A DNA stretch of 64,000 bases from Cellulomonas fimi. GTDB lineage: Bacteria; Actinomycetota; Actinomycetes; Actinomycetales; Cellulomonadaceae. The stretch covers positions 2,418,001-2,482,000 of the forward strand of contig NZ_CP110680.1 in assembly GCF_028583725.1 (NCBI RefSeq), given 5' to 3'. Made by a program: the position numbers and the translations under genes. Shown here piece after piece: positions 37,217 to 46,293 of the stretch. The stretch's first letter is position 1, and every line of letters begins with the position of its first letter. A model generated the notes under the pieces. That model was not told the DNA's origin and did no database searches. It worked only from the letters and a program-made list of their open reading frames with translations.

Positions 37217-37885
37217 ATCCGCCCCATCGTCTTCGTCCACGGCACCCGCACGTCGTCCGCGATCTGGCACCACCAGCTCGACGCGCTCACGCGCTCGGGT
37301 CACCCGACGCTCGCGCTCGACCTGCCCGGGCACGGCGCCCGCGCGCACGAGCGGTTCACGATGGAGGGCGCGATCCGGGCGATCGACGACGCCGTCGCCT
37401 CGTTCGCGGTCGCGCCGCTGCTCGTCGGCCTGTCGCTCGGCGGCTACGCGAGCCTCGCGTACGCGCGCCGGCACGAGGACAAGCTCGCGGGCGTCGTGCT
37501 CGCGGGCTGCTCGACGGAGATCAAGGGCAAGCCGCTGCTCGCGTACCGCAGCGCCTCGGGTGCGGTCACGCGCGCGCTGCGCATCGGCGGCGGCACGTGG
37601 CACGTCGTGCAGGACATGCTGTCGGCGATGTCGGGGTACTCCCCGCTCGCCGACCTGCGCCGCGTGCGGCTCCCCGTGTGGGTCGTCAACGGCCGTCGCG
37701 ACCCGCTGCGTCTCGACGAGCGCCGCTACCTCATCGCCCGCCCCGGCACGCGTCTGACGATCGTGCCGCGCGCCGGTCACGACGTGAACTCGCACGCGCC
37801 CGTCGCGTTCAACCGTCTGCTCCTCGACGCGCTGCACGAGCTCCGCCTGCCCGAGCGCGCGCTCTCGCCCGCCGTCGTCCTCTGA
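37217..37885 (+). CDS. Alpha/beta hydrolase with apparent ATC start
   Basis: About 222 residues: [15 protein letters not shown] (oxyanion loop), [12 protein letters not shown] (nucleophile Ser), NGRRDPLR (Asp) and RAGHDVNSH (His). Substrate unknown. The natural N-terminus is IRPIVFVHG. The codon there is ATC, six bases after a good GAGGAG ribosome site. The only standard in-frame start, GTG at 37127, lies inside the upstream protease gene and would add 30 residues of unrelated sequence. Confidence 0.8.
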   Translation: MRPIVFVHGTRTSSAIWHHQLDALTRSGHPTLALDLPGHGARAHERFTMEGAIRAIDDAVASFAVAPLLVGLSLGGYASLAYARRHEDKLAGVVLAGCSTEIKGKPLLAYRSASGAVTRALRIGGGTWHVVQDMLSAMSGYSPLADLRRVRLPVWVVNGRRDPLRLDERRYLIARPGTRLTIVPRAGHDVNSHAPVAFNRLLLDALHELRLPERALSPAVVL

Positions 37886-37931
37886 CCTCCCCGCGGGTGC
37901 CGGTGTCGGCACCCGGCGGCAGGATGCGGAC

Positions 37932-39464
37932 ATGCTGTTCGCCGACGTCGCCGCGACGTCCCTCGCCGTGGCCGCCACCCGCTCCCGCCTCGCGAAGCGT
38001 GCGCTGCTCGCCGACGTGCTGCGCCGTGCGGAGCCCGCGGACGTGCCGGTCGTCGCCCGCTACCTCGCCGGCGAGCTGCGCCAGCGCCGCACGGGTCTCG
38101 GCTGGCGGTCGCTCGCGACGCTGCCTCCACCTGCGGCCTCCCCGACGCTGACCGTCGCCGAGGTCGACGACGCGTTCGAGCGCATGGCCGGGCTCCAGGG
38201 CCCCGGGTCCACCACCGAGCGCACCCGGCAGGCGTCGGCGCTGTTCGCCGCCGCGACCGCCGACGAGCAGACGCTGCTGCGCGGCCTGGTCTCCGGCGAG
38301 CTCCGGCAGGGCGCGCTCGACGCGCTGCTGCTCGACGCGGTCGCCGAGGCCGCGTCGGTCCCGCCCGCGAGCGTGCGTCGCGCCGCGATGCTGACGGGCT
38401 CGACCGAGACCGTCGCGGGGGCGGCGCTCGGTGCCGCCGACCCTGCGGCTGCACGCGCCGCGCTCGACGCCTTCACGCTCACCGTCGGCACACCCGTGCG
38501 GCCGATGCTCGCGCAGTCCGCGGCCGACGTCGCCGAGGCCGTGGCGTCCCTCGGCCCCGGCGAGGTCGTCGTCGACACCAAGCTCGACGGCATCCGCATC
38601 CAGGTGCACCGCCGCGACGACGACGTGCGCGTCTACACACGCAGCCTCGACGACCTCACGTCGCGCGTGCCGGAGATCGTCGACGCCGTGCGCACGCTGC
38701 CCGCCTCCACGCTCGTGCTCGACGGCGAGGCCCTGGTCGTCGACGTCTCCGGCCGGCCCGTGCCGTTCCAGGACACCGCGGCGCGCACCGCGACCCGGGA
38801 CGCCGACGTCGCCGCCTCCGCCCGTCTCACCCCGTTCTTCTTCGACTGCCTGCACGTGGACGGGCGCGACCTGCTCGACGCACCGCTGGTCGACCGGCTC
38901 GCCGCCCTCGACGCGCTCGGCGCCACCGGGGTCCCCCGGCTCGTCACCGCCGACGCCAACGCCGCGCAGGAGTGGTTCACCTCCGCGGTCGCCGCCGGGC
39001 AGGAGGGCGTCGTCGTCAAGGCCGCGCAGGCGCCGTACGAGGCCGGGCGCCGGGGGGCCGCCTGGGTCAAGGTCAAGCCCCGGCACACGCTCGACCTCGT
39101 CGTCCTCGCCGTCGAGCGCGGGTCCGGACGGCGGCAGGGGCTGCTGTCGAACATCCACCTCGGCGCGCGCGACGGGCACGGCGGGTTCGTCATGCTCGGC
39201 AAGACGTTCAAGGGCATGACCGACGAGATGCTCGCGTGGCAGACGCAGCGGTTCCGCGAGCTCGAGGTCGCCGACGACGGCTGGACGGTCACTCTGCGGC
39301 CCGAGCAGGTCGTCGAGATCGCGTTCGACGGCCTCCAGCGCTCGACCCGGTACCCCGGCGGGCTCGCGCTGCGGTTCGCGCGCGTCCTGCGCTACCGCGA
39401 CGACAAGCCCGCCGCGGAGGCGGACACGATCGACACGGTGCGCGCGCTGGCGACCGGGCCCTGA
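37932..39464 (+). CDS. ATP-dependent DNA ligase (LigB type)
   Basis: 510 residues, the size of mycobacterial LigB. N-terminal DNA-binding helical domain, nucleotidyltransferase domain with the adenylated lysine K217 in [30 protein letters not shown] and [29 protein letters not shown], then an OB domain with FKGMTDEML. Accessory repair ligase beside the essential NAD-dependent one. ATG at 37932. Confidence 0.95.
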   Translation: MLFADVAATSLAVAATRSRLAKRALLADVLRRAEPADVPVVARYLAGELRQRRTGLGWRSLATLPPPAASPTLTVAEVDDAFERMAGLQGPGSTTERTRQASALFAAATADEQTLLRGLVSGELRQGALDALLLDAVAEAASVPPASVRRAAMLTGSTETVAGAALGAADPAAARAALDAFTLTVGTPVRPMLAQSAADVAEAVASLGPGEVVVDTKLDGIRIQVHRRDDDVRVYTRSLDDLTSRVPEIVDAVRTLPASTLVLDGEALVVDVSGRPVPFQDTAARTATRDADVAASARLTPFFFDCLHVDGRDLLDAPLVDRLAALDALGATGVPRLVTADANAAQEWFTSAVAAGQEGVVVKAAQAPYEAGRRGAAWVKVKPRHTLDLVVLAVERGSGRRQGLLSNIHLGARDGHGGFVMLGKTFKGMTDEMLAWQTQRFRELEVADDGWTVTLRPEQVVEIAFDGLQRSTRYPGGLALRFARVLRYRDDKPAAEADTIDTVRALATGP

Positions 39465-39470
39465 CCGAGC

Positions 39471-39504
39471 ACGTCGCGCCGGGCGTCACCGCGGCGTCCG
39501 ACGT
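39471..39504. terminator. Bidirectional hairpin between ligase and stress-protein genes
   Basis: ACGTCGCGCC (39471-39480) pairs with GGCG and CGACGT (39493-39504) with a two-base bulge; 12-base loop. Convergent stops. Confidence 0.5.
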
Positions 39505-39509
39505 GGCGC

Positions 39510-40400
39510 TCAGGACGGGGGCGTGGTGCCGCGGGGGACGACCAGGACGGGCACCGGCGAGTGCCGGACGAGCTTCGTCGCGCGGGCACCCAGGAAGACG
39601 GCGCGCAGCGCGCCCGCGCTCGACGAGCCGACGATGAGCAGCTCGTTCGGCTGCCAGTCGAGCCGGTCCATCGCGTCGGCCCAGCTCGTCCCGACGGGCG
39701 CGACGGTCTCGACCTCCGGGCCGAGCGCGAGCGCGCGCTGCGCGTCGAGCATCTGGTCCTGCCACTGCGCGGACACCTCGGCCTCGACGTCGAAGCCGAC
39801 CTCGGGCGGGAACATCGTCGGGGTGCGCACACCGAACGACGCGACGCGCAGCCCGACGTCGATCGAGCGCGTGAGGGCGGCCGCCCAGCGCACGGACTCC
39901 TCCCCGGCGGCGCTCGGCCCGAACGCCGCGGTGAGCCGCCGCACCGGCACGTCGAGCGGTCCCGCCCCGGGGACGGCGGCGGCGCGGTAGCCGCGCGGCG
40001 CGACCGCGACGGGCACGCGCGAGGAGTGCAGCAGGTGGTCCGCGGTGGACCCGACGACCACGTGACCGAGCCCGCCGTCGGACGACGAGCCGAGCACGAG
40101 CGCGGTCGCGTCCGACTCGACGGCGACCTGGACGAGCGCGCGGGCGACGGACCGCGCGGGCACGGTGACGAACTCGACCTGCATGCCGGACGCGCGCTCG
40201 GCGGCCCAGGCGCGCGCGGCGTCCTGCGCGCGGGCGAGCCGGTCGTCGACCGCGCGACCGTCCTCGCGCGGCGGCACGACGGTCGCGACGACGAGCACGA
40301 ACACGCCCGAGCGCTCGGGCAGCGTGCGCGCGAGGTTGGCGCCCAGCTCGAGCGCGGCACGGGCGTCCCCGAACGGCTGCGCGCCGACGACGATGGTCAT
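39510..40400 (-). CDS. Tandem universal stress protein
   Basis: 296 residues with two Usp domains. Each has the ATP-binding end motif: LVLGSSSDGGLGHVVVGSTA (first) and LIVGSSSAGALRAVFLGARA (second), followed by VPVAVAPRG and VPVLVVPRG. ATG at 40400 overlaps the permease stop (ATGA), so it is made together with the transporter and may modulate it. Confidence 0.93.
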   Translation of the reverse strand: MTIVVGAQPFGDARAALELGANLARTLPERSGVFVLVVATVVPPREDGRAVDDRLARAQDAARAWAAERASGMQVEFVTVPARSVARALVQVAVESDATALVLGSSSDGGLGHVVVGSTADHLLHSSRVPVAVAPRGYRAAAVPGAGPLDVPVRRLTAAFGPSAAGEESVRWAAALTRSIDVGLRVASFGVRTPTMFPPEVGFDVEAEVSAQWQDQMLDAQRALALGPEVETVAPVGTSWADAMDRLDWQPNELLIVGSSSAGALRAVFLGARATKLVRHSPVPVLVVPRGTTPPS

Positions 40401-41863
40401 CGCGTCGTCCCCTCGTCGACGGGCAGCCGGGCCTCGACCGCGCGGTTGAGCAGCGAGTGGTGCCGCCCCCACAGCAGGTAGAAGGCGAGCGCGACGGCGA
40501 GCCACAGCAGGAACCAGGCGTACGTGAACCACTGGAGGCCCGACAGGATGTAGACGCACGCCGCGATGGCGAGGACCGGCGTCACCGGGTAGCCCGGGAC
40601 GCGGAACCCGCGCGGCAGGTCGGGTCGCGAGCGGCGCAGCACGATCACGCCGACCGACACGACGATGAACGCGACGAGCGTGCCGATCGAGACGAGGTCC
40701 CACAGGTTCGACAGGGGCACGAAGCCGGCGAGCAGCGCGACGACGCACGCGACGATCACGGTGTTGGTGACCGGCGTGTGCGTCCGCGGGTGGACGCGGG
40801 CGAACGCGCGCGGGAGCAGGCCGTCACGGCCGATCGCGAACAGGATGCGGGTCTGCCCGTACAGGGTGACGAGCGTGACCGAGAAGATCGAGACGACGGC
40901 GCCCGCGGACAGCACGGTGCCCGGCCACGTCGAGCCCGTCACGTCCTGCAGCAGGCGCGCGAGACCCGCCTCGGCCTGCTCGGCGTCGGAGAACGCCTGC
41001 CACGGCTGCGCGCCCAGCGCGGACACCGCGACGAGGAGGTAGATCGTCGTGACGATCGCGAGCGCGCCGAGGATCGCGCGCGGCATCGAGCGCTGCGGGT
41101 CGCGGACCTCGTCGCCCGCGGTGGAGACCGCGTCGAGACCGATGAACGTGAAGAAGATCGTGCCCGCGGCCATGGTGATCCCCGCGACGCCGTTCGGCGC
41201 GAAGTCGGCGAAGTGGTCGGCGTCGAACGCGGTGAACGCGACCGCGACGAACAGGCCGAGCACGGCGAGCTTGACGACGACCATGACCGCGTTGACGCGC
41301 GCCGACTCGCTCGCGCCGCGGATCAGCAGGAGTGCGCACAGCGCGACCAGCACGATCGCCGGCAGGTTGACGGCGCCGGGCTCGACGTCGAACGGCCCGG
41401 ACGACAGCACGGCGGGCACGGTGATGCCGAAGAGGTTGTCGAGCAGCTGGTTGAGGTAGCCGCTCCACCCGACGGACACCGCGGCGGTCGACACGCCGTA
41501 CTCCAGCAGGAGGCACGCGGCGACGCCCACCGCGACGACCTCGCCGAGCGTCGCGTACGCGTACGAGTAGGTCGACCCGGAGACGGGGACCGCGGACGCC
41601 ATCTCCGCGTACGACAGCGCCGACAGGCCGGCGGCGATGCCCGCCAGCACGAACGACACCACGACGGCCGGTCCCGCGTCGGGCACGGCCTCGTGCATGA
41701 CGAAGAAGACGCCGGTGCCGACCGTAGCGCCGACGCCGAACATCATGAGACCGAACGTGCCGATCGAGCGCCGGAGTCCCTCCGACGACTCGCGCGTCGC
41801 GCGGGTCACCGGCTTGCGCCGCCAGAGCTGCGCCCGCAGCGTGTGCTGCTGGGTCGTCGTCAT
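40397..41863 (-). CDS. APC-family amino acid permease
   Basis: 488 residues with about twelve membrane helices. MMFGVGATVGTGVFFVMHEA in helix 1, FVLAGIAAGLSALSYAEMAS in helix 2 and IGLDAVSTAGDEVRDPQRSM place it with cationic amino acid transporter-like APC permeases. Substrate not certain. ATG at 41863; -10 box TAGCGT at 41892-41897. Cotranscribed with the stress protein gene. Confidence 0.93.
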   Translation of the reverse strand: MTTTQQHTLRAQLWRRKPVTRATRESSEGLRRSIGTFGLMMFGVGATVGTGVFFVMHEAVPDAGPAVVVSFVLAGIAAGLSALSYAEMASAVPVSGSTYSYAYATLGEVVAVGVAACLLLEYGVSTAAVSVGWSGYLNQLLDNLFGITVPAVLSSGPFDVEPGAVNLPAIVLVALCALLLIRGASESARVNAVMVVVKLAVLGLFVAVAFTAFDADHFADFAPNGVAGITMAAGTIFFTFIGLDAVSTAGDEVRDPQRSMPRAILGALAIVTTIYLLVAVSALGAQPWQAFSDAEQAEAGLARLLQDVTGSTWPGTVLSAGAVVSIFSVTLVTLYGQTRILFAIGRDGLLPRAFARVHPRTHTPVTNTVIVACVVALLAGFVPLSNLWDLVSIGTLVAFIVVSVGVIVLRRSRPDLPRGFRVPGYPVTPVLAIAACVYILSGLQWFTYAWFLLWLAVALAFYLLWGRHHSLLNRAVEARLPVDEGTTR

Positions 41864-41891
41864 GCGCGTCTCCCCCGGTCCGAGGGCTGCC

Positions 41892-41897
41892 ACGCTA
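41892..41897 (-). promoter_or_regulatory. -10 box of the permease-Usp unit
   Basis: TAGCGT on the minus strand, 28 bases before the ATG at 41863. Confidence 0.4.
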
Positions 41898-41920
41898 CGG
41901 AGCACCGACCGCCGCGGCAA

Positions 41921-41952
41921 CGCGTGACCGGTGCGACGGTGGCGGTCACGCG
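41921..41952 (-). terminator. Hairpin at the end of the ABC permease operon
   Basis: CGCGTGACCG (41921-41930) pairs perfectly with CGGTCACGCG (41943-41952), 12-base loop, overlapping the stop codon of the last ABC gene. Confidence 0.6.
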
Positions 41953-42617
41953 GGTGCCCGCAGGGCGCCGGAGTGCAGCTCGACGAGCCGGTCGGCGCGC
42001 TCGGCCATGAGCGGGTCGTGCGTCGTGACGACCGCCGCGACGCCGTGCCCGTGCACGAGGTCGACGAGCAGGTCCATGACGACCGCGGCGGTGCCGCTGT
42101 CGAGCTGGCCCGTGGGCTCGTCGGCGAGCAGCACCGCGGGCCGGTGCACGAGCGCTCGGGCGATCGCGACGCGCTGCTGCTGGCCCCCGGACAGCTCGGC
42201 GGGGCGCTGCGCCGCGTGCCGCTCCAGGCCGACCGCGGCGAGCGCCTCGGCGACCCGGCGGTCCCGCTCGACGGGGTCGGTGCGCAGGATCCGCAGCGGG
42301 ACCTCGACGTTCTCCGCGGCCGACAGCACGGGGATGAGCCCGAACGCCTGGAACACGTAGGCGATGCGCGTGCGGCGCAGCTCCAGCACCTGCTCCGGGT
42401 CGAGCGCCGTCAGGTCCTCGCCGTCCACGACGACCCGGCCCGCCGTCGGCCGCTCGAGTCCGCCGAGGACGTGCAGCAGCGACGTCTTGCCCGACCCCGA
42501 CCGCCCGCGCACGACGACGAGCTCGCCCGGTGCAGCGTGCACGTCGACGTCGCGCAGCGCGTGGACGGTCGCGTCGCCCGTGCCGTACGTGCGGGTCAGG
42601 CCGATGCCGCGGATCAT
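41946..42617 (-). CDS. ABC transporter ATPase (LolD/MacB type)
   Basis: 223 residues. Walker A GRSGSGKT 38-45, Q-loop VFQAFGLIP, signature LSGGQQQ 142-148, Walker B VLLADEP 162-168 and switch His in TTHDP. Type VII/MacB-like ATPase partnering FtsX permeases; these move lipoproteins or act mechanically rather than pumping small solutes. ATG overlaps the upstream stop (ATGA). Last gene of the four-gene operon. Confidence 0.93.
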   Translation of the reverse strand: MIRGIGLTRTYGTGDATVHALRDVDVHAAPGELVVVRGRSGSGKTSLLHVLGGLERPTAGRVVVDGEDLTALDPEQVLELRRTRIAYVFQAFGLIPVLSAAENVEVPLRILRTDPVERDRRVAEALAAVGLERHAAQRPAELSGGQQQRVAIARALVHRPAVLLADEPTGQLDSGTAAVVMDLLVDLVHGHGVAAVVTTHDPLMAERADRLVELHSGALRAPA

Positions 42618-43561
42618 CGCGGTCCCTCCTCGTCGCGCGCGCCGCCGTCGGTGCGGTCGTCCGCCGCGGCCGGGCCGTCGGACGCGCCCGGCACGTGGTC
42701 GTGCCGCGAGACCCGCACGTGGTCGGGCTCGAGCCCGAGCCGCACGCGGTCGCGCAGGTCGAGCCGCTCGACGACCTCGCGCGGCAGCTGGAGGCGGCCC
42801 ACCTTGTCGAGCACCGCGAACTCCTCCGCGTGCAGGCGCTCGACACCGTCCGCGCCGCGCTCGGTGCGGCGCAGCACCTCGGTCGACGTGCGCCCGTCGC
42901 GGATCTGCACCGTGCGGTGCACGTGCTCCGAGACTGTCGGGTCGTGCGTGACGATCAGCGTCGTCACGCCGAGCTCCGCGTTCACGTGGCGCATCGCGTC
43001 GAGCACGTCGGCGGACGTCGACTCGTCGAGCTCGCCCGTCGGCTCGTCGGCCAGCAGGACGCGCGGCGACGCGGCGACGGCGGTCGCGATCGCGACGCGC
43101 TGCTGCTGACCGCCCGACATCTGCGCGGGCAGCCGGTCGCGGCAGTCCGCGACGCCCATGACGTCGAGCAGCTCGGCGGCGCGCTCGGCCCGGCGCCCGG
43201 TCCCCGCGACGACGAGCGGCACCGCGACGTTCTCGGCGGCCGTGAGGTACGGCAGGAGGTTGCGGGACGTCTGCTGCCACACGAAACCGACGACGTCGCG
43301 CTGGTAGCGGCGGCGCTGCCGGCCGTCCATGCTCACGAGGTTCGTGCCCGCGACGACGGCCGTGCCCGCGGTCGGCCGGTCGAGCCCCGACAGGATCGTC
43401 AGGAGCGTCGACTTGCCCGACCCCGACGCACCGACGACGGCGACGAGCTCGCCCGCGTCGACCCGCAGGTTGAGGCCCTGCAACGCCTGCACCTCGACGC
43501 CCTCGGTGACGAAGATCCGCACGAGGTCCTCGCACAGGATCTCCGGGGTGGTGGTGGTCAT
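42614..43561 (-). CDS. ABC transporter ATPase with AbrB-like C-terminal domain
   Basis: 315 residues. ATPase 1-230: Walker A GASGSGKST 44-52, signature MSGGQQQ 148-154, Walker B VLLADEP 168-174, VTHDP switch His. Residues ~247-285 (AVLDKVGRLQLPREVVERLD and DRVRLGLEPDHV) look like a swapped-hairpin AbrB/MazE-type domain, normally a DNA-binding or dimerising fold. A charged tail rich in Asp and Glu follows. ATG at 43561, coupled to both neighbours by ATGA overlaps. Confidence 0.9.
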   Translation of the reverse strand: MTTTTPEILCEDLVRIFVTEGVEVQALQGLNLRVDAGELVAVVGASGSGKSTLLTILSGLDRPTAGTAVVAGTNLVSMDGRQRRRYQRDVVGFVWQQTSRNLLPYLTAAENVAVPLVVAGTGRRAERAAELLDVMGVADCRDRLPAQMSGGQQQRVAIATAVAASPRVLLADEPTGELDESTSADVLDAMRHVNAELGVTTLIVTHDPTVSEHVHRTVQIRDGRTSTEVLRRTERGADGVERLHAEEFAVLDKVGRLQLPREVVERLDLRDRVRLGLEPDHVRVSRHDHVPGASDGPAAADDRTDGGARDEEGPR

Positions 43562-46293
43562 GCTTCCCCTTCCCGCAGGACGGTGACGGCGGACGTGCGA
43601 CGGGCACCGACGACGGCCGCGAGCACGGCGCCCGCGACGAGCAGCGCGTACGTCGCCGCGAGCGCGAGCAGCCCGGGTGTGCCGGGCGTGGGCGGCGGCG
43701 GCTGGGCGCCGCCGGTGAGGACCGAGACGTCGGTCGTGCCGAGCATCACGGGTGCGAGCACGGCACCCGACGCGAGCCCCGCGACGACGGCGACGAGCGC
43801 CCACGGCAGGACCTCCCACCGCACGAGCGCGCGCGCGTCGCGGGTCGGCACGCCGAGGGTCGTGAGCAGCGCGAGCAGCCGGCCGCGCGACCGCGAGCCG
43901 AGCGTGACACCGAGCCCCAGCGCGAGCGCGCTCAGCGCGAGCGACGCGACCGTGGCGGTCGCGGTCGCGGTGCGGACGCCGCCGACGAGCGCACCGTCGG
44001 TCACACGGTCGAGCGCGGCGGCGCGGGTCGTGGTCGTGGGCCGGCCGCCCGTCGCGTCGGCGACGACGGTGGCGACGTCGGCCGCGACGCGCGCGGGGTC
44101 CGCGCCCGGTGCGGTGCGGACGAGCAGCCGCTCGACGACCGGTCGCAGGCCGAGGCGCTGCGCGGTCGCGTCGTCGAGGAGGACGGCGGAGGACGTGACG
44201 ACGCCGGGCAGGGTCGGCCGGGTCGCGAGCACCGTGAGCGGTCCGCTCGCACCGGACGCCCCGGCGTCGAGGACGGGCTCGTCGTCGAGGTCGACCTCGA
44301 CGTCCCCGACGAGGACAGCGGCGACGGCGCCGTCCGCGGCCCGCTCCGGCGCGTCGGGCAGGAGGTCCACGCCGGGCAGGCCGCGCTGGACGTCCGCGAG
44401 GGCCGCGAGGTCGACGACGCGCGCGGGCAGCGCGTCGCCCGCACGGCCCGCGCGCAGGACCACCTCTCCGCCGTCGGCGACCGCGACGACCGCGGCGACG
44501 CCGGGCGTGCGACGGACCGCGTCGACGGTGTCGGTCGGGACGCCGTCTGCCTGCACCGCGACGTCGGCGCCGACCGCGACGGCCGCGGCCCGCCGGGCAC
44601 CGCCGTCCATCGTGCCCAGGACGACCAGCGACGCCGTCGTCACGGCGACGCCGAGCGCGACCGCGGCGACGGGCGCGAGGCCCGCGGCGGGCGACCGTGA
44701 CGCACCCGCGGCACCGACGAACCCGGCGAGCCCGCGCCGCCGCGCGAGCACGCGTGCGAGGGCCGCGAGCGGTCCGGGCAGCACCCGCAGGACGACCACG
44801 CACACGGCGAGCGCGAGCAGCACGGGCAGCGCGAGCAGGACCGGGTCGACCCCGTGCGCGTCACCCGACAGGCCGCGCTGCCGCACCGCGAGGACGGCGA
44901 GGACCGCGAGCCCGACGACGACGGCCTCCGCGACCCAGCGGGCCGTGCGCGCCGCGCCCGCGACGGCGGACCGTCCGCCCGCCAGGGCCGCGCGCGACGC
45001 CCGGACGCGCGCACCCGCGGCACCGAGCAGGACCGCGGGCGCGAGCCCGACGCCGAGCGGGACGACGAGGTCGGTCGCCGTCGTGGGGCCGGGCGTGACG
45101 GTGAGCGCGAGGAGGACGCCGGCCGCCGCACCCGGGACGCCCAGGACCAGTCCCTGTGCGGCGCAGATCCCGGCGACGAGGGCCGTCGACGCGCCGCGGG
45201 CGCGCAGGAGGACCAGCGCGGGGCGGCGGCGCTCGACCCCCAGCGTCACCGCGAGCCAGAGCACGCCGAGGGCGACACCGGCGGGTCCGGCCGCGAGCAC
45301 CCCGAGCACGGTGACGACGAGCCGTTGGCGCGGCTCCAGGGCCTGCAGCGCCGCGTCGAGCTCGGTGTCGGTCGCGGTCGCGGTGCGGAACGCGCGCAGG
45401 TCGGCGAGCAGCGCGGCGCGGTCGGTCGTGGCGACGGGTCCGGTGTCGACCGGGAACCACGTCGTGGAGCCGAGCGGGCCCGACACGGCGAGCACGGGCA
45501 GCGCGCCCGGGTCGGCGTACGGGAAGACGTCGACGAGCGTGCCCAGGTCCGGGTCCTCGACGACCTGCGGGGCGAACGTGGAGTCGAGGTGCGCCCACGT
45601 CGGGTCGTCCGGGTCGGCCGCCTCGAACGTGCCGACGAGCACCGCCGTGACGCCCGTGCCGCCCTGCAGGACGCGCTGCTCGCCGACGCGCCACGCGATG
45701 CGCTCCGCCGACGCGACCGACAGCGCGAGCTCCAACGGCGCGTCGGGGCCGGTGCCGGTGCGCGGCGGGCTGCCGGCCGGGACGGGGGCGACGTCGGCCG
45801 GTGCGGGCAGTCGCCCGTCGACGACGCGCACGAGGTCGGGCAGCCGCTCGTCGACGCGCACACCTACCGAGAGGCGCGCGATGCCCACGTCGCGCGGGCC
45901 GCGGTCGGCGGCCCACCGGTCGGTGGACAGCACCACGCGCGGTGCCCCGAGCAGCGGCCGCAGCGCCGGGCCCGCGGACGCGGCGGTCGTGCGCAGGGTG
46001 TCCCGCTGGACGGCGAGGTCGTCGAGCGCCTCCGCGGACCCGGCGCCCGTGTCGACGAGCCACGTGGACGAGCGTGTCGGGTCGACCTGGGTCGCGACGA
46101 GCCGTCCGACGCTGTCGGCCTGGTCGGTGCCGACGACGCGGTCGACGGTGCGCGGCCACGCGGCGAGCACGCACGCGGCGACGAACGTCGCGAGCACGAC
46201 GAGGACCGCCGTCGTGGGGTCCGTGCGGAGCTGGCGCGCGGCGAGGCGCGCGCTCGACAGCCCGCGGCGGGCCGGGCGGGGCGTGGCGGTCAT
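43558..46293 (-). CDS. FtsX-family ABC permease (911 residues)
   Basis: Very large permease: one N-terminal helix (about 25-48), a long extracytoplasmic region, several central helices, a second extracytoplasmic region with VGADVAVQADGVP, and C-terminal FtsX helices ending AVTVLREGEA. The two large outer domains suggest contact with an extracellular lipid, lipoprotein or peptide. Substrate unknown. ATG at 46293 overlaps the upstream permease stop. Confidence 0.9.
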   Translation of the reverse strand: MTATPRPARRGLSSARLAARQLRTDPTTAVLVVLATFVAACVLAAWPRTVDRVVGTDQADSVGRLVATQVDPTRSSTWLVDTGAGSAEALDDLAVQRDTLRTTAASAGPALRPLLGAPRVVLSTDRWAADRGPRDVGIARLSVGVRVDERLPDLVRVVDGRLPAPADVAPVPAGSPPRTGTGPDAPLELALSVASAERIAWRVGEQRVLQGGTGVTAVLVGTFEAADPDDPTWAHLDSTFAPQVVEDPDLGTLVDVFPYADPGALPVLAVSGPLGSTTWFPVDTGPVATTDRAALLADLRAFRTATATDTELDAALQALEPRQRLVVTVLGVLAAGPAGVALGVLWLAVTLGVERRRPALVLLRARGASTALVAGICAAQGLVLGVPGAAAGVLLALTVTPGPTTATDLVVPLGVGLAPAVLLGAAGARVRASRAALAGGRSAVAGAARTARWVAEAVVVGLAVLAVLAVRQRGLSGDAHGVDPVLLALPVLLALAVCVVVLRVLPGPLAALARVLARRRGLAGFVGAAGASRSPAAGLAPVAAVALGVAVTTASLVVLGTMDGGARRAAAVAVGADVAVQADGVPTDTVDAVRRTPGVAAVVAVADGGEVVLRAGRAGDALPARVVDLAALADVQRGLPGVDLLPDAPERAADGAVAAVLVGDVEVDLDDEPVLDAGASGASGPLTVLATRPTLPGVVTSSAVLLDDATAQRLGLRPVVERLLVRTAPGADPARVAADVATVVADATGGRPTTTTRAAALDRVTDGALVGGVRTATATATVASLALSALALGLGVTLGSRSRGRLLALLTTLGVPTRDARALVRWEVLPWALVAVVAGLASGAVLAPVMLGTTDVSVLTGGAQPPPPTPGTPGLLALAATYALLVAGAVLAAVVGARRTSAVTVLREGEA

